Assembly (NCBI GenBank): GCA_900444965.1
Contig: UFRQ01000003.1
Coordinates: forward strand, 1,178,001-1,242,000
DNA from: [Actinobacillus] rossii
Lineage (GTDB): Bacteria; Pseudomonadota; Gammaproteobacteria; Enterobacterales; Pasteurellaceae
Length of the DNA stretch: 64,000 nt
Direction: 5' to 3'
Shown here: positions 10,856 through 21,917 of the stretch, piece after piece
Layout: every line of letters starts with the position of its first letter
How positions within the stretch are numbered: position 1 is the first letter of the stretch
The notes under the pieces: generated by a model
The model's database searches: none
Seen by the model: the letters and a program-made list of their open reading frames with translations, nothing else
Told to the model about the DNA's origin: nothing
Program-made: the position numbers and the translations under genes

Positions 10856-11761
10856 TCATAATCTTTCTTTCTCCCCGCCCAAATCATGGAGTAGAAATTC
10901 AGTTAGTTTAGCTAATTCTCCAGTCATCAAAATAAAATCTGCATCAAAGCGTTGAGCAAAATCTTCTTTGAGTATATCGTCATTTTTTTCGCGGATTTGA
11001 TCAGCAAATTTTAAGCGTTTCAACGAGCCATCATCGCAGAATATAAAACTCAAATGTTCGTCCCAGTCAAGCGCGAGTTTAGTCACGAGTTTGCCTTTCG
11101 CTAAGTGCGATAGGATTTCTTCGCTCTCTAACGGGTGGTTCTTACAACGAATAATGCCGTTATCAGTGGCAGCCTTAAGCTCGCCTTCTTCAAGTGCGGT
11201 CAAATAAGGTGGAATATTATTCTGTGCGATCCAATTTGTCATCGCTAGAGCAGGTTCAATTGCAAATGTCAGTGGCACGACGGGTAATGAGCCGAGAGAT
11301 TTACGTAAAAGCGCTAACGTATCTTCTGCGCGTTTAGCAGAAGCGGCATTAACATAAATTAAATTTGTGGTGGTATTAATCCATATTGCCGTTTGTTGAT
11401 TTTTGCTAAATGCGCGTGGTAATAACATTGCAATAACATCATCTTTCAATGCCTGTTTTTCTGTTTTTTTCAGTTTACGCGCTTCTTTTTCTTCCAATTG
11501 GCGTACACGCTCATCAAGTTCTGCTTTAATTACATGGCTTGGTAAGATTTTTTCTTCTTTGTGAACACTCAAAAGAATTTGTTCACCAACAGAAAAATGT
11601 AATAGTTCGGAACCCCGTAGCGGTGCTGCCCAACCAAATTTACTCATATCAGATTGATTACACGGAAAATATTGATGTTGAGCCAGTTGGTTTTGTAGAT
11701 TTGTCCAGTCGAGCGCTTTAGTTAAACGATAAATAAGTATATTTTTAAACCACATTGGCAT
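10856..11761 (-). CDS. rdgC: Recombination-associated protein RdgC
   Basis: RdgC forms a ring-shaped dimer on double-stranded DNA and restrains RecA. The 301-residue product matches the family in length and in its opening MPMWFKNILIYRLTK. The middle carries a charged helical stretch (EEKEARKLKKTEKQALKDD) typical of the family. It converges on hda and diverges from proC with a 55-bp gap holding both promoters. An uptake signal lies inside the coding region near 11190. Confidence 0.94.
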   Translation of the reverse strand: MPMWFKNILIYRLTKALDWTNLQNQLAQHQYFPCNQSDMSKFGWAAPLRGSELLHFSVGEQILLSVHKEEKILPSHVIKAELDERVRQLEEKEARKLKKTEKQALKDDVIAMLLPRAFSKNQQTAIWINTTTNLIYVNAASAKRAEDTLALLRKSLGSLPVVPLTFAIEPALAMTNWIAQNNIPPYLTALEEGELKAATDNGIIRCKNHPLESEEILSHLAKGKLVTKLALDWDEHLSFIFCDDGSLKRLKFADQIREKNDDILKEDFAQRFDADFILMTGELAKLTEFLLHDLGGEKERL

Positions 11762-11816
11762 TCCTTTTGATTGAACGTAAAATGATGTTATATTTTAATC
11801 TATTTCGAGGTGAAAT

Positions 11817-12632
11817 ATGCAACATAAATCAATTTGTTTTATTGGCGGTGGTAATATGGCGCAAGCCATGGTGTTTGGTCTGCTGAATAAAGGTTATCCA
11901 GCCAACTTAATTACTGTTTGTGATAGAAATGAGAGCAAAAGAAAGTTATTTGCAGAACAGGGTGTTAACGTTGTAACGGAATCCATTAAAGCGGCTGAGC
12001 AAGCACAGGTTGTAGTATTAGCGGTTAAACCCCAAGGTGCAGCAGAAACTTGTGCGACATTAAGTGCGGTTAATTTTAGTGATAAATTAGTGGTTTCTAT
12101 TATGGCGGCAATTTCGACGCAAAGATTGACCGCACTTTTGCCAACGGCAACAAATATTGTGCGTGTAATGCCCAATACGCCTTCTCTCGTTTCAGAAGGA
12201 ATGGCAGGATTATTTGCACAACCTACTGTGCCTGTGGAACTAAAATGGTTTGCTGAAAATTTATTGAATGCGGTAGGTAAAACTTGTTGGGTTGAGACCG
12301 AAGATGATATGCATATTGTCACTGCGGCATCAAGTTCTAGTCCCGCTTATTTCTTTTTATTTATGGAAAGTATGCAAAATGCATTATTAAATATGGGATT
12401 AACAGCGCAACAGGCTCGAGAATTAGTGCAGCAATCAGCACTTGGTGCAGCGAAAATGGCAGTGAGCAATTCCAACGTTGAACTTTCAACATTGCGAGAA
12501 AATGTGACTTCTAAAGGTGGAACAACGGCGGCAGCACTTTCGGTATTTAATGAAAAAAATCTAGCCTATACAGTAGAGCAAGCCATGCAAGCCTGTGTAG
12601 CAAGATCGAAAGAAATGGAAAAATTGTTTTAA
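11817..12632 (+). CDS. proC: Pyrroline-5-carboxylate reductase
   Basis: ProC reduces pyrroline-5-carboxylate to proline with NAD(P)H, the last step of proline synthesis. The N-terminal Rossmann motif FIGGGNMAQAM is clear. The C-terminal dimerisation domain has the family signature from LRENVTSKGGTTAAAL onward. Length (271) is normal. Two uptake signals lie within the gene near 12063 and 12129. A hairpin terminator separates it from the convergent alaA. Confidence 0.96.
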   Translation: MQHKSICFIGGGNMAQAMVFGLLNKGYPANLITVCDRNESKRKLFAEQGVNVVTESIKAAEQAQVVVLAVKPQGAAETCATLSAVNFSDKLVVSIMAAISTQRLTALLPTATNIVRVMPNTPSLVSEGMAGLFAQPTVPVELKWFAENLLNAVGKTCWVETEDDMHIVTAASSSSPAYFFLFMESMQNALLNMGLTAQQARELVQQSALGAAKMAVSNSNVELSTLRENVTSKGGTTAAALSVFNEKNLAYTVEQAMQACVARSKEMEKLF

Positions 12633-12645
12633 CAGCACAAAAGTA

Positions 12646-12672
12646 ACAGGGCGTTTAATGACGCCCTGTATT
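12646..12672. terminator. Hairpin between convergent proC and alaA
   Basis: A 9-bp stem ACAGGGCGT/ACGCCCTGT with a six-base loop, flanked by T-rich sequence, can serve either gene. Confidence 0.8.
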
Positions 12673-12675
12673 GTT

Positions 12676-13893
12676 CTATTTTTGTTTGTAATTTGCTAAG
12701 AAACGAGAGAATTTACCTAGCGCATCTTCCAATGTAATGATATGTGGTAAGAAAACTAAACGGAAGTGGTCTGGTGAATGCCAGTTAAAGCCACGTCCAT
12801 GAACAAGAAGCACTTTTTCTTGGCGGAGCAAGTCGAGTACTAATTTTTCATCGTCATAAATCCCAAATTTCTCAATATCAATTTTAGGGAACATATAAAG
12901 TGCGCCTTTCGGTTTAATACAACTTATACCCGGAATTTGATTAAGCAAATCATAAGCGCGTTGACGTTGTTCGTACAGACGACCGCCTGGAACGATAAGC
13001 TCATTTATACTTTGATAACCACCGAGCGCTGTTTGAATGGCGTGTTGCATAGGCACGTTCGCGCATAAACGCATTGATGCAAGCATATCTAAGCCTTCAA
13101 TATAACCTTTCGCTTTATCCTTTGGACCGTTTAGAATCATCCAGCCTTGGCGGAAACCACAAATACGATAGGCTTTGGATAAACCGTTGAACGTCACGGT
13201 TAAAATATCGGGTGCAATTGCAGCAATATGATGATGGACGGCTCCATCGTATAAAATTTTATCGTAAATTTCGTCGGCAAAAATAATTAAACCATGTTCG
13301 CGTGCAAGGTCGGCAATTTGCTCAAGCAAATCTTTACTATATACTGCGCCCGTTGGATTGTTTGGGTTGATAATCACGATACCCTTTGTGCGTGATGTAA
13401 TTTTACTTTTTATGTCATCCAGTGACGGATACCAATCTGAATCTTCATCACATAAATAATGTACCGCTTTACCGCCAGAAAGGGTAACGGCAGCTGTCCA
13501 CAATGGATAGTCAGGCATCGGTACAAGCACTTCATCGTCATTATTAAGCAGCGCTTGCATTGACATCGTAATTAATTCTGATGCCCCGTTACCAATGTAA
13601 ACATCATTTACTGTCGAGCCGTGAATCCCTTTGGATTGGTAATATTGCACCACCGCTTTACGCGCTGAATATAGCCCTTTAGAATCGCAATAGCCTTGCG
13701 ATGTTGCCATATTACGGATGATATCTACCATAATTTCATCAGGTGCTTCAAAGCCAAATGGCGCGGTATTCCCTATATTAAGTTTGAGAATTTTGTTGCC
13801 TTCTTCTTCAAGACGTAATGCTTCTTGATGAACAGGGCCACGGATATCGTAGCAAACGTGTTCTAACTTATCTGATTTAGGAAAATAATTCAT
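12676..13893 (-). CDS. alaA: Alanine aminotransferase AlaA
   Basis: A class I/II PLP aminotransferase of 405 residues matching AlaA, which makes alanine from pyruvate and glutamate. The PLP lysine lies in FNGLSKAYRICGFRQGW, and other cofactor contacts are visible in NNPTGAVYS and FADEIYDKILYDG. The N-terminus (FPKSDKLEHVCYDIRGPV) is characteristic of AlaA rather than AspC or AlaC. It is a monocistronic gene convergent with proC. Confidence 0.94.
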   Translation of the reverse strand: MNYFPKSDKLEHVCYDIRGPVHQEALRLEEEGNKILKLNIGNTAPFGFEAPDEIMVDIIRNMATSQGYCDSKGLYSARKAVVQYYQSKGIHGSTVNDVYIGNGASELITMSMQALLNNDDEVLVPMPDYPLWTAAVTLSGGKAVHYLCDEDSDWYPSLDDIKSKITSRTKGIVIINPNNPTGAVYSKDLLEQIADLAREHGLIIFADEIYDKILYDGAVHHHIAAIAPDILTVTFNGLSKAYRICGFRQGWMILNGPKDKAKGYIEGLDMLASMRLCANVPMQHAIQTALGGYQSINELIVPGGRLYEQRQRAYDLLNQIPGISCIKPKGALYMFPKIDIEKFGIYDDEKLVLDLLRQEKVLLVHGRGFNWHSPDHFRLVFLPHIITLEDALGKFSRFLANYKQK

Positions 13894-14014
13894 TGTGCTT
13901 CCCTTGTGTTATAAGATGTTATCCATGATAAATTTAGAAAAAATTAACCGCACTTTACGCCTATTTTGGTTGGAATGAAAGATTTACTAAAAAATTTTTT
14001 TGAATTAGGGTAGA

Positions 14015-15322
14015 ATGTTCGGCAATTTTGCCTTTATTTTTATGAATGGAATTATGTTTGAGTTACTCGCTGATAAAGTGAATTCTTACAAAATTGACGC
14101 GCAGTCGCCGATGATTACTGCATTTCGTGTTGAAATAGCGGAATTTGGTGATCTTTTGGCGTGGCTTAAAGCGCAAAATATGTTTCCCCAATATTATCTG
14201 AATTTTCGAGATAGTGAGCGTAGGGTCGCGGCGCTTGGCAAAGTGCGGTCATTTTCTAATGAGATTGCTGCACAGCGTTTTATTACTACCACAGAATACC
14301 CATTAATTGGTGGATTGACCTTTGATAAACAAAGCCATTTTTGGTTGCCACGTTTATTGATTGAAAAAGAGAGTAAGCAAGTTTCTATTTCAGTCTTTGT
14401 GGATAATCAAGTCGATTTAATGCAAGAAAAACGGGCTGCACTGAATGTGATTGAAACGCTACAAAATTTCACCGCACTTGAACCGTTAAATTTAGGCGTG
14501 CAATTACTCGAGCAAAAAGCGAATCAACAGGAATGGTGTGGTTGGGTAGAGAAAGCATTACAAGCTATTAAAACAGGTGAATTTACTAAAGTTGTGTTGG
14601 CAAATGAGATGCACTTTATTAGCGAATATCCGATTAATGCCAAAGATTTTCTTGCAGAGAGTGAAAAACAGAATACAGGATGTTATCACTTTTTATATGC
14701 GGAAAATGCGGAAAGCACATTTGTTGGTTCAACGCCTGAACGATTGTTCCAGCGTCAAGGTTCATTAGTAAAAACAGAAGCCTTAGCCGGAACGGCATTG
14801 ATGTCTGATGATGCGCAACAAAATCAAGAGCAGGCTGATTGGTTATTGCATGATCAAAAAAATGATGATGAAAATTTGCTAGTCGTCAAAGATATTTGCG
14901 ATAACCTGCAGGCGTTTGTAAGCGATATTCAAGTTGGTGATGTGGAACTTAAACAGCTTCGTCGCGTTCAACATTTACGCCGCCAGATTCAAGCTGAATT
15001 AAAAGCTCCTTTTGCGGATGCCGCTTGTTTACAGGCTATTCATCCGACTGCCGCCGTGTCGGGATTGCCGCAACAAAGTGCATTAGCTTTTTTGCAAAAT
15101 ACTGAAAATTTCGACCGCACTTGGTATGCGGGAACGTTGGGTATGATGACCAAAAATCAAGGGGAATTTTGTGTCACTATTCGCTGTGCATTTATTGAAC
15201 AGAATAAAATTCGAATTTTTGCTGGCGCGGGCATTGTTGCGGGCTCGGTTCCCTTGTTAGAATGGCAGGAAATTGAACGTAAGGCCTCTGGGCTAGTCAC
15301 TTTATTAAATACAGGAAAGTAG
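14015..15322 (+). CDS. menF: Isochorismate synthase, menaquinone pathway
   Basis: MenF converts chorismate to isochorismate, the first committed step of menaquinone synthesis. The chorismate-binding domain shows FVGSTPERLF, TEALAGTAL, the HPTAAVSGLP segment and a C-terminal FAGAGIVAGSVPLLEWQEIE motif. The start is uncertain: 14015 has an AGGG nearby and gives 435 residues, while 14054 (MFELLADKV) is also plausible and would lie downstream of the TAGAAT at 14010. The neighbouring menD supports MenF over the enterobactin enzyme EntC. Three uptake signals lie inside the gene. Confidence 0.92.
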   Translation: MFGNFAFIFMNGIMFELLADKVNSYKIDAQSPMITAFRVEIAEFGDLLAWLKAQNMFPQYYLNFRDSERRVAALGKVRSFSNEIAAQRFITTTEYPLIGGLTFDKQSHFWLPRLLIEKESKQVSISVFVDNQVDLMQEKRAALNVIETLQNFTALEPLNLGVQLLEQKANQQEWCGWVEKALQAIKTGEFTKVVLANEMHFISEYPINAKDFLAESEKQNTGCYHFLYAENAESTFVGSTPERLFQRQGSLVKTEALAGTALMSDDAQQNQEQADWLLHDQKNDDENLLVVKDICDNLQAFVSDIQVGDVELKQLRRVQHLRRQIQAELKAPFADAACLQAIHPTAAVSGLPQQSALAFLQNTENFDRTWYAGTLGMMTKNQGEFCVTIRCAFIEQNKIRIFAGAGIVAGSVPLLEWQEIERKASGLVTLLNTGK

Positions 15323-15338
15323 AACCATGGAGAGTAAT

Positions 15339-17045
15339 ATGTCTGTAAGCACCTTTAACCGTTGTTGGTCGAAAGTGATCTTAGAAACCTTAACGCGCTA
15401 TGGCGTAAAGCATATTTGTATTGCACCGGGTTCACGTTCGACACCATTAACACTTGAAGCGGTACGTTTGCAAAATAAACAAAAAGTAAAATGTCATACG
15501 CATTTTGATGAACGTGGTTTAGGTTTTTTGGCGTTAGGTTTAGCGAAATCATCTCATACTCCTGTTGCTGTGGTTGTTACATCAGGAACGGCTGCAGCGA
15601 ATTTATATCCAGCGATTGTTGAAGCACGTCAAAGTGCGGTGAATTTAATTGTGATTTCGGCTGATCGTCCGGCAGAATTATTGGAATGTGGGGCGAATCA
15701 AGCTATTTTGCAAGAAAATATGTTTGGTGTGTATCCTGTTGCAACGGTGAACTTGCCGAAACCAAACCAAAATTATGCCGCTAAATGGCTGATTTCGACT
15801 ATTGAGCAAGCTTGTTTCCAACAATCAGTGAAAAATGGCGTGATCCATATTAATGCCCCTTTTTCCGAGCCGTTGTATGAGGCGCATGTGGAGAATATTG
15901 ATACTCACCCTTGGCTTACCCCCGTGCAACGCTGGTTGGCGCAAAATAAACGTTGGACAGTTCACCAAGCACCACAAGAAGAAGTGATGGTTCATGAACA
16001 TTGGGATAATTGGCGTACAAAACGCGGTGTGTTAGCTGTTGGGCAACTATCTCATGGGCAAGCAATGAGCGTAAAAGCTTGGGCTGAAACTATGGGTTGG
16101 GTGATGTTAACAGATGTGCAATCTGGTGTTGAACCTAATTTGCCTTATGCGGATATTTGGCTTGCGAATAAAACAGTTCGTGAAAAATTATTGCAAGCGG
16201 ACTTAGTTATTCAAATTGGATCACGTTTTGTCAGCAAACGTATAAATCAATTCTTAGCTGATTTCCAAGGTGAATTTTGGGTTGTGGATGAAAGTGAAAA
16301 TCGTGTGGATCCTTATCATCATACACAAACTCGCTTTACGGCAAAAGCGCATCATTGGTTGCGCGCACATCCTCCTTTACGCCAGAAACCTTGGTTACTT
16401 GAACCTTTGGCGCTATCCAACTTCTGTGCTAGTTTTATTGAGCAGCAAGTCGGGGGCGGTTTAAATGAAGCCGCACTTGCACATCATATTGAACGCGTGC
16501 TACCGAAAAGTTGTGCGCTATTTTTAGGCAACAGCCTATTTGTGCGCTTAGTGGATGCATTAACCAAATTATCTGAAACTTATCCCGTTTATACTAACCG
16601 TGGAGCCAGTGGTATCGATGGATTGATTGCAACCATTGCTGGTGTTGGCATCGGAGCAAATCAGCCTGTTGCTGCTGTAGTGGGAGATACCTCCGCATTG
16701 TATGATTTAAATTCCTTCGCATTATTGAAAAAAGTGACGCAACCGACAGTTATTTTTGTGGTGAACAATAATGGTGGCGCGATTTTTGATATGTTGCCTG
16801 TCGATGCGGATGTTAAAAATACGTATTATCGTATGCCACATAATTTAGATTTTTCTGAAGCGGCAGCGATGTTTGAGCTAAAATATGCTCGTCCGTATAC
16901 TTGGGCAGATCTTGGTCAGGTATTGAAATTAGCTTATTCACGTAAAGAAACGACTATTGTGGAAATCAAGGTGAATCCAAGTGATGGCGCCAATGTGTAT
17001 AAGAGTTTGATTGAGCAAATTAGCCATGCTGTTATCGGTGCGTAA
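15339..17045 (+). CDS. menD: SEPHCHC synthase MenD
   Basis: MenD is a thiamine-diphosphate enzyme that joins 2-oxoglutarate to isochorismate for menaquinone. I choose the start at 15339 (MSVSTFNRCWSKVILE), which aligns with the E. coli start and has GGAGAG upstream; an ATG at 15327 would add four residues. Visible are ICIAPGSRSTPLTLEA, the THFDERGLGF segment and a C-terminal ThDP-binding stretch around GDTSALYDLNS with NNNGGAIFDMLP. No other men genes follow in this window. Confidence 0.95.
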   Translation: MSVSTFNRCWSKVILETLTRYGVKHICIAPGSRSTPLTLEAVRLQNKQKVKCHTHFDERGLGFLALGLAKSSHTPVAVVVTSGTAAANLYPAIVEARQSAVNLIVISADRPAELLECGANQAILQENMFGVYPVATVNLPKPNQNYAAKWLISTIEQACFQQSVKNGVIHINAPFSEPLYEAHVENIDTHPWLTPVQRWLAQNKRWTVHQAPQEEVMVHEHWDNWRTKRGVLAVGQLSHGQAMSVKAWAETMGWVMLTDVQSGVEPNLPYADIWLANKTVREKLLQADLVIQIGSRFVSKRINQFLADFQGEFWVVDESENRVDPYHHTQTRFTAKAHHWLRAHPPLRQKPWLLEPLALSNFCASFIEQQVGGGLNEAALAHHIERVLPKSCALFLGNSLFVRLVDALTKLSETYPVYTNRGASGIDGLIATIAGVGIGANQPVAAVVGDTSALYDLNSFALLKKVTQPTVIFVVNNNGGAIFDMLPVDADVKNTYYRMPHNLDFSEAAAMFELKYARPYTWADLGQVLKLAYSRKETTIVEIKVNPSDGANVYKSLIEQISHAVIGA

Positions 17046-17121
17046 GTACGGTCAAAAATCAGAATGTTTTAAAAATGAACGATTTTGAAATTTGTTAGTC
17101 AAAACAGCGTTGAATTTGAAG

Positions 17122-17150
17122 AACGGCGGATTTAACTTATCCGCCTTAAT
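17122..17150 (+). terminator. Hairpin after menD
   Basis: The stem GGCGGA/TCCGCC (17125-17130 and 17140-17145) extends through A/T pairs and is followed by TTAATTATTT. It separates menD from the mla operon. The T-tract is imperfect. Confidence 0.65.
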
Positions 17151-17165
17151 TATTTGAGTAATAAA

Positions 17166-17975
17166 ATGGAAGAAAAAATGCGTGGGCATGCACTGATTGA
17201 AGTGAAAAATCTCACCTTCAAACGTGGCGACAGAACCATTTATGATAATCTCAATTTGCGTGTAGAAAAGGGCAAGATTACCGCAATTATGGGACCGTCA
17301 GGCATTGGTAAAACAACGCTATTAAAGCTCATTGGTGGTCAGTTATATCCAGAGCAAGGCGAAATTTTATTTGATGGCAAAGATATTTGCCGAATGTCAA
17401 ATCGCGATTTATATAAAGTACGCCAACGTATGGGGATGTTGTTTCAATCCGGTGCGCTATTTACGGATATTTCTACTTTCGATAATGTCGCCTTTCCTAT
17501 TCGTGAACATACTAAACTGCCAGAAGAATTAATTCGTAAAATTGTATTGATGAAATTAGAGTCGGTAGGATTACGTGGAGCGGCAAATTTAATGCCTTCA
17601 GAACTTTCGGGCGGTATGGCGCGTCGAGCCGCGTTGGCGCGAACTATTGCTCTTGATCCTGATTTAATTATGTATGATGAACCTTTTACAGGGCAGGATC
17701 CTATTAGTATGGGCGTCATTATCAGTTTAATTAAACGCTTAAATGAGGCACTGAATTTGACATCGATTGTTGTGTCTCATGATGTGCAAGAAGTATTAAG
17801 TATTGCAGATTATGCATACATTATTGCGGACAAACGTATTATTGCAGAAGGCACTCCAGCGAGCCTTCTTCAAAGTAAAGATCCACAGGTCCTGCAGTTT
17901 ATTCAGGGTAAGGAGGATGGGCCAGTTCGTTTCCATTATCCTGCGAATGATTATTTAGGAGATTTATTCCAATGA
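17166..17975 (+). CDS. mlaF: Phospholipid ABC transporter ATP-binding protein MlaF
   Basis: MlaF is the cytosolic ATPase of the MlaFEDB complex, which moves phospholipids between the inner membrane and the periplasmic carrier MlaC to keep outer-membrane asymmetry. Walker A is GPSGIGKTT, the ABC signature is [15 protein letters not shown], and Walker B is LIMYDEPF. I start it at ATG 17166 (MEEKMRG); a TTG at 17154 is less likely, and ATG 17178, with GGAAG upstream, is possible. The stop overlaps the mlaE start (ATGA). Confidence 0.94.
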   Translation: MEEKMRGHALIEVKNLTFKRGDRTIYDNLNLRVEKGKITAIMGPSGIGKTTLLKLIGGQLYPEQGEILFDGKDICRMSNRDLYKVRQRMGMLFQSGALFTDISTFDNVAFPIREHTKLPEELIRKIVLMKLESVGLRGAANLMPSELSGGMARRAALARTIALDPDLIMYDEPFTGQDPISMGVIISLIKRLNEALNLTSIVVSHDVQEVLSIADYAYIIADKRIIAEGTPASLLQSKDPQVLQFIQGKEDGPVRFHYPANDYLGDLFQ

Positions 17976-18751
17976 TCGTGAAATTAATCTCTAGTTTAGG
18001 CGCAAGTGCGATCAAATCTGTACGAGCCATTGGGCGTTCAGGATTTATGTTATTCGGTAGTTTAATTGGTAAACCTGAGTTTCGTAAACATACGCCATTG
18101 TTAATCAAACAGTTACATGTTCTTGGGGTGCAATCTTTACTGATTATTTTGCTGTCAGGCTTTTTCATCGGTATGGTATTGGGCTTGCAAGGCTACGTGG
18201 TTTTGGTGGATTTTGCTGCTGAAGCGAATGTTGGGCAATTGGTTGCACTTTCATTATTACGTGAATTAGGGCCTGTTGTGACCGCACTTTTATTTGCCGG
18301 TCGAGCTGGGTCAGCGTTAACGGCGGAAATTGGTTTAATGAAAGCCACAGAACAGCTTTCAAGTTTGGAAATGATGGCGGTGGATCCATTGCGCCGTGTC
18401 ATTGCACCACGTTTTTGGGGCGGTGTGATTGCGATGCCAATCCTTGCGGTGTTGTTTACGGCAGTAGGCGTCATCGGTGGTTCTTTAGTTGGTGTGGACT
18501 GGAAAGGGATTGATAGCGGTTCGTTTTGGTCTGTAATGCAAAATGCAGTCGATACAAAAGACTTACTTTATGGCTTTATTAAGAGTGTCGTTTTTGCCTT
18601 TGCCGTGGTATGGATTGCTTTATTTAATGGTTATGATTGTATACCGACGTCAGAAGGTATCAGTCAAGCGACGACAAAAACCGTGGTGCATTCGTCATTG
18701 ATGGTGTTAGGTTTAGATTTTGTGTTAACAGCGATGATGTTCGGTGCTTAA
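17972..18751 (+). CDS. mlaE: Phospholipid ABC transporter permease MlaE
   Basis: MlaE is the inner-membrane permease of the Mla system. The 259-residue protein has about five membrane segments and the MlaE/YrbE signature, seen in [25 protein letters not shown] and the [18 protein letters not shown] loop. It overlaps mlaF by four bases and precedes mlaD. An uptake signal lies inside near 18280 and another in the mlaE-mlaD gap near 18759. Confidence 0.95.
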   Translation: MIVKLISSLGASAIKSVRAIGRSGFMLFGSLIGKPEFRKHTPLLIKQLHVLGVQSLLIILLSGFFIGMVLGLQGYVVLVDFAAEANVGQLVALSLLRELGPVVTALLFAGRAGSALTAEIGLMKATEQLSSLEMMAVDPLRRVIAPRFWGGVIAMPILAVLFTAVGVIGGSLVGVDWKGIDSGSFWSVMQNAVDTKDLLYGFIKSVVFAFAVVWIALFNGYDCIPTSEGISQATTKTVVHSSLMVLGLDFVLTAMMFGA

Positions 18752-18787
18752 CAAATATAAGTGCGGTTAGAAAATTAGGAATTTTTT

Positions 18788-19294
18788 ATGCGACAAACAA
18801 TTAAGTATGAATTTTGGGTTGGGTTATTTTTGCTTTTAGGCATTGCTGCTCTCGTGTTTATGGGGTTAAAAGTGGCAAATGTACAAGGTTTTAATGAAAC
18901 AAAATCTTATCATATCACTGCAACTTTTGAGAACATTGGTGGTCTTAAAGTGCGTGCACCGCTTAAAGTCGGTGGTGTAGTTGTGGGACGTGTGACAAAT
19001 ATCTCGTTAGATGAGAAGACTTATTTGCCACAAGTGATTATTGCGGTGAATGAAGAGTTCAACCAAATCCCAGATAACAGCTCACTTTCTATTAAAACTT
19101 CAGGTTTGCTTGGCGAACAATATATTGCGTTAAGTGTTGGCTTTGATGATGGTGAAACTGAGATGTTAAAAGAAGGCAGCAAAGTAGCAGATACTAAATC
19201 GGCTATGGTGCTAGAAGATCTTATTGGCCAATTCTTATATGGCGATAAGAATAAAAAAGATGAGCCCGCAGCAGAAACGCCAGCAGCTCAATAA
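18788..19294 (+). CDS. mlaD: Phospholipid-binding MCE-domain protein MlaD
   Basis: MlaD is anchored by one N-terminal membrane helix (about residues 9-28) and forms a hexameric MCE ring in the periplasm through which lipids pass. The MCE domain spans roughly residues 38-117, with the GGLKVRAPLKVGGVVVGRV signature. The alanine- and proline-rich C-terminus (PAAETPAAQ) is unstructured. The 168-residue length and operon position are standard. Confidence 0.95.
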   Translation: MRQTIKYEFWVGLFLLLGIAALVFMGLKVANVQGFNETKSYHITATFENIGGLKVRAPLKVGGVVVGRVTNISLDEKTYLPQVIIAVNEEFNQIPDNSSLSIKTSGLLGEQYIALSVGFDDGETEMLKEGSKVADTKSAMVLEDLIGQFLYGDKNKKDEPAAETPAAQ

Positions 19295-19329
19295 TTTCAT
19301 TTAGGAAAGCATCCTTGATTGGAGTATTT

Positions 19330-19965
19330 ATGAAAATTCAATTAAAAACTTGGTTCTCGAAAATTGTTGTTTTAGCGACCGCACTTTTTGCTATGCAGGC
19401 GGTAATGGCTGCAGGTAGTCCGTATGAATTAACACAACAAGCGGCAGAAAAATTATTTGCAGATATTAAAGCGAATCAATCAACCATTAAATCAGATCCA
19501 AATCAGTTGCGCTCAATTGTGCGTAAAGATTTAATGCCTTATGTACATGTTAATTATGCGGGTTCATTAGTGTTAGGAACCTATTTTAAATCAACAACAC
19601 CGGAACAACGTGAAAAATTCTTTGCAGCATTCGATAAATTTATCGAGCAAGCTTATGCACAAGCATTGACTATGTACACAAACCAAGATATTCGGATTCA
19701 AAAAGAACAGTTAAATGGGGCAAACCAAGCAAGCGTTTTAGTGAAATTGTTGCAATCTAATGGTCAAGCACCGTTAAACTTAAACTTCCAATGGCGTAAA
19801 AATAGCAAAACTGGCAATTGGCAAGTTTATGATATGACAGCAGAAGGTGTGAGTATGGTTGAAACCAAAAAACAAGAATGGAGCAGCATTTTACGTAAAG
19901 ATGGTATCGATGCTTTAACTGCTCAAGTAGAGAAAGCCGCGGCTGCGCCGGTAACTGTGAAATAA
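19330..19965 (+). CDS. mlaC: Periplasmic phospholipid carrier MlaC
   Basis: MlaC shuttles phospholipid between the outer-membrane MlaA-porin complex and MlaD. I start at 19330 (MKIQLKTW), where TTGGAG provides a ribosome site; the frame reaches 19315, but that would displace the signal peptide. A Sec signal peptide ends near AMQAVMAAG. The mature domain carries the Tol_Tol_Ttg2 fold with QLRSIVRKDLMPYV. It lies between mlaD and mlaB. An uptake signal falls within the signal-peptide codons near 19378. Confidence 0.94.
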   Translation: MKIQLKTWFSKIVVLATALFAMQAVMAAGSPYELTQQAAEKLFADIKANQSTIKSDPNQLRSIVRKDLMPYVHVNYAGSLVLGTYFKSTTPEQREKFFAAFDKFIEQAYAQALTMYTNQDIRIQKEQLNGANQASVLVKLLQSNGQAPLNLNFQWRKNSKTGNWQVYDMTAEGVSMVETKKQEWSSILRKDGIDALTAQVEKAAAAPVTVK

Positions 19966-19972
19966 TCGACCT

Positions 19973-20320
19973 ATGGCAATTGAACAACTGACGTGGTCGG
20001 CAGTACAAAATAATGATAGAATTGCTCTCCAGCTTGCTGGGGAGCTTTCTCGTGATACGTTGTTGCCCCTTTGGAACGAATGGAAAGGGCAGCAACGTTT
20101 TGCTGTTTTAAGCGCAATGCAAATGAAAAATCAGTCTATTGAATGGAATTTGGGACAACTTACCCGAATGGATTCGGCGGGTTTTGCCTTGTTTAGCGAG
20201 TTGTTGCATGACATTCAAAAAACGGCAGCATCACAAAAAATTGTTAGCGCACCAGAGGAACTTACAACCCTTGCCGAACTTTTTGATTTGGACGGTTGGT
20301 TAAAAACTTTTATGATCTAA
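19973..20320 (+). CDS. mlaB: STAS-domain protein MlaB
   Basis: MlaB is a small cytosolic STAS-domain protein that binds MlaF and is needed for assembly and activity of the transporter. The 115-residue product shows the STAS core, including LTRMDSAGFALFSELL, where T and S match the conserved Thr/Ser positions of MlaB. It starts seven bases after mlaC, and its order between mlaC and ibaG is the conserved one. Sequence identity in this family is low, so the call leans on context. Confidence 0.88.
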   Translation: MAIEQLTWSAVQNNDRIALQLAGELSRDTLLPLWNEWKGQQRFAVLSAMQMKNQSIEWNLGQLTRMDSAGFALFSELLHDIQKTAASQKIVSAPEELTTLAELFDLDGWLKTFMI

Positions 20321-20344
20321 TTTTATTTATTAACGGAACAGAGA

Positions 20345-21902
<1,558 letters not shown>

Positions 21903-21917
21903 TTCTTTCAATTAAAT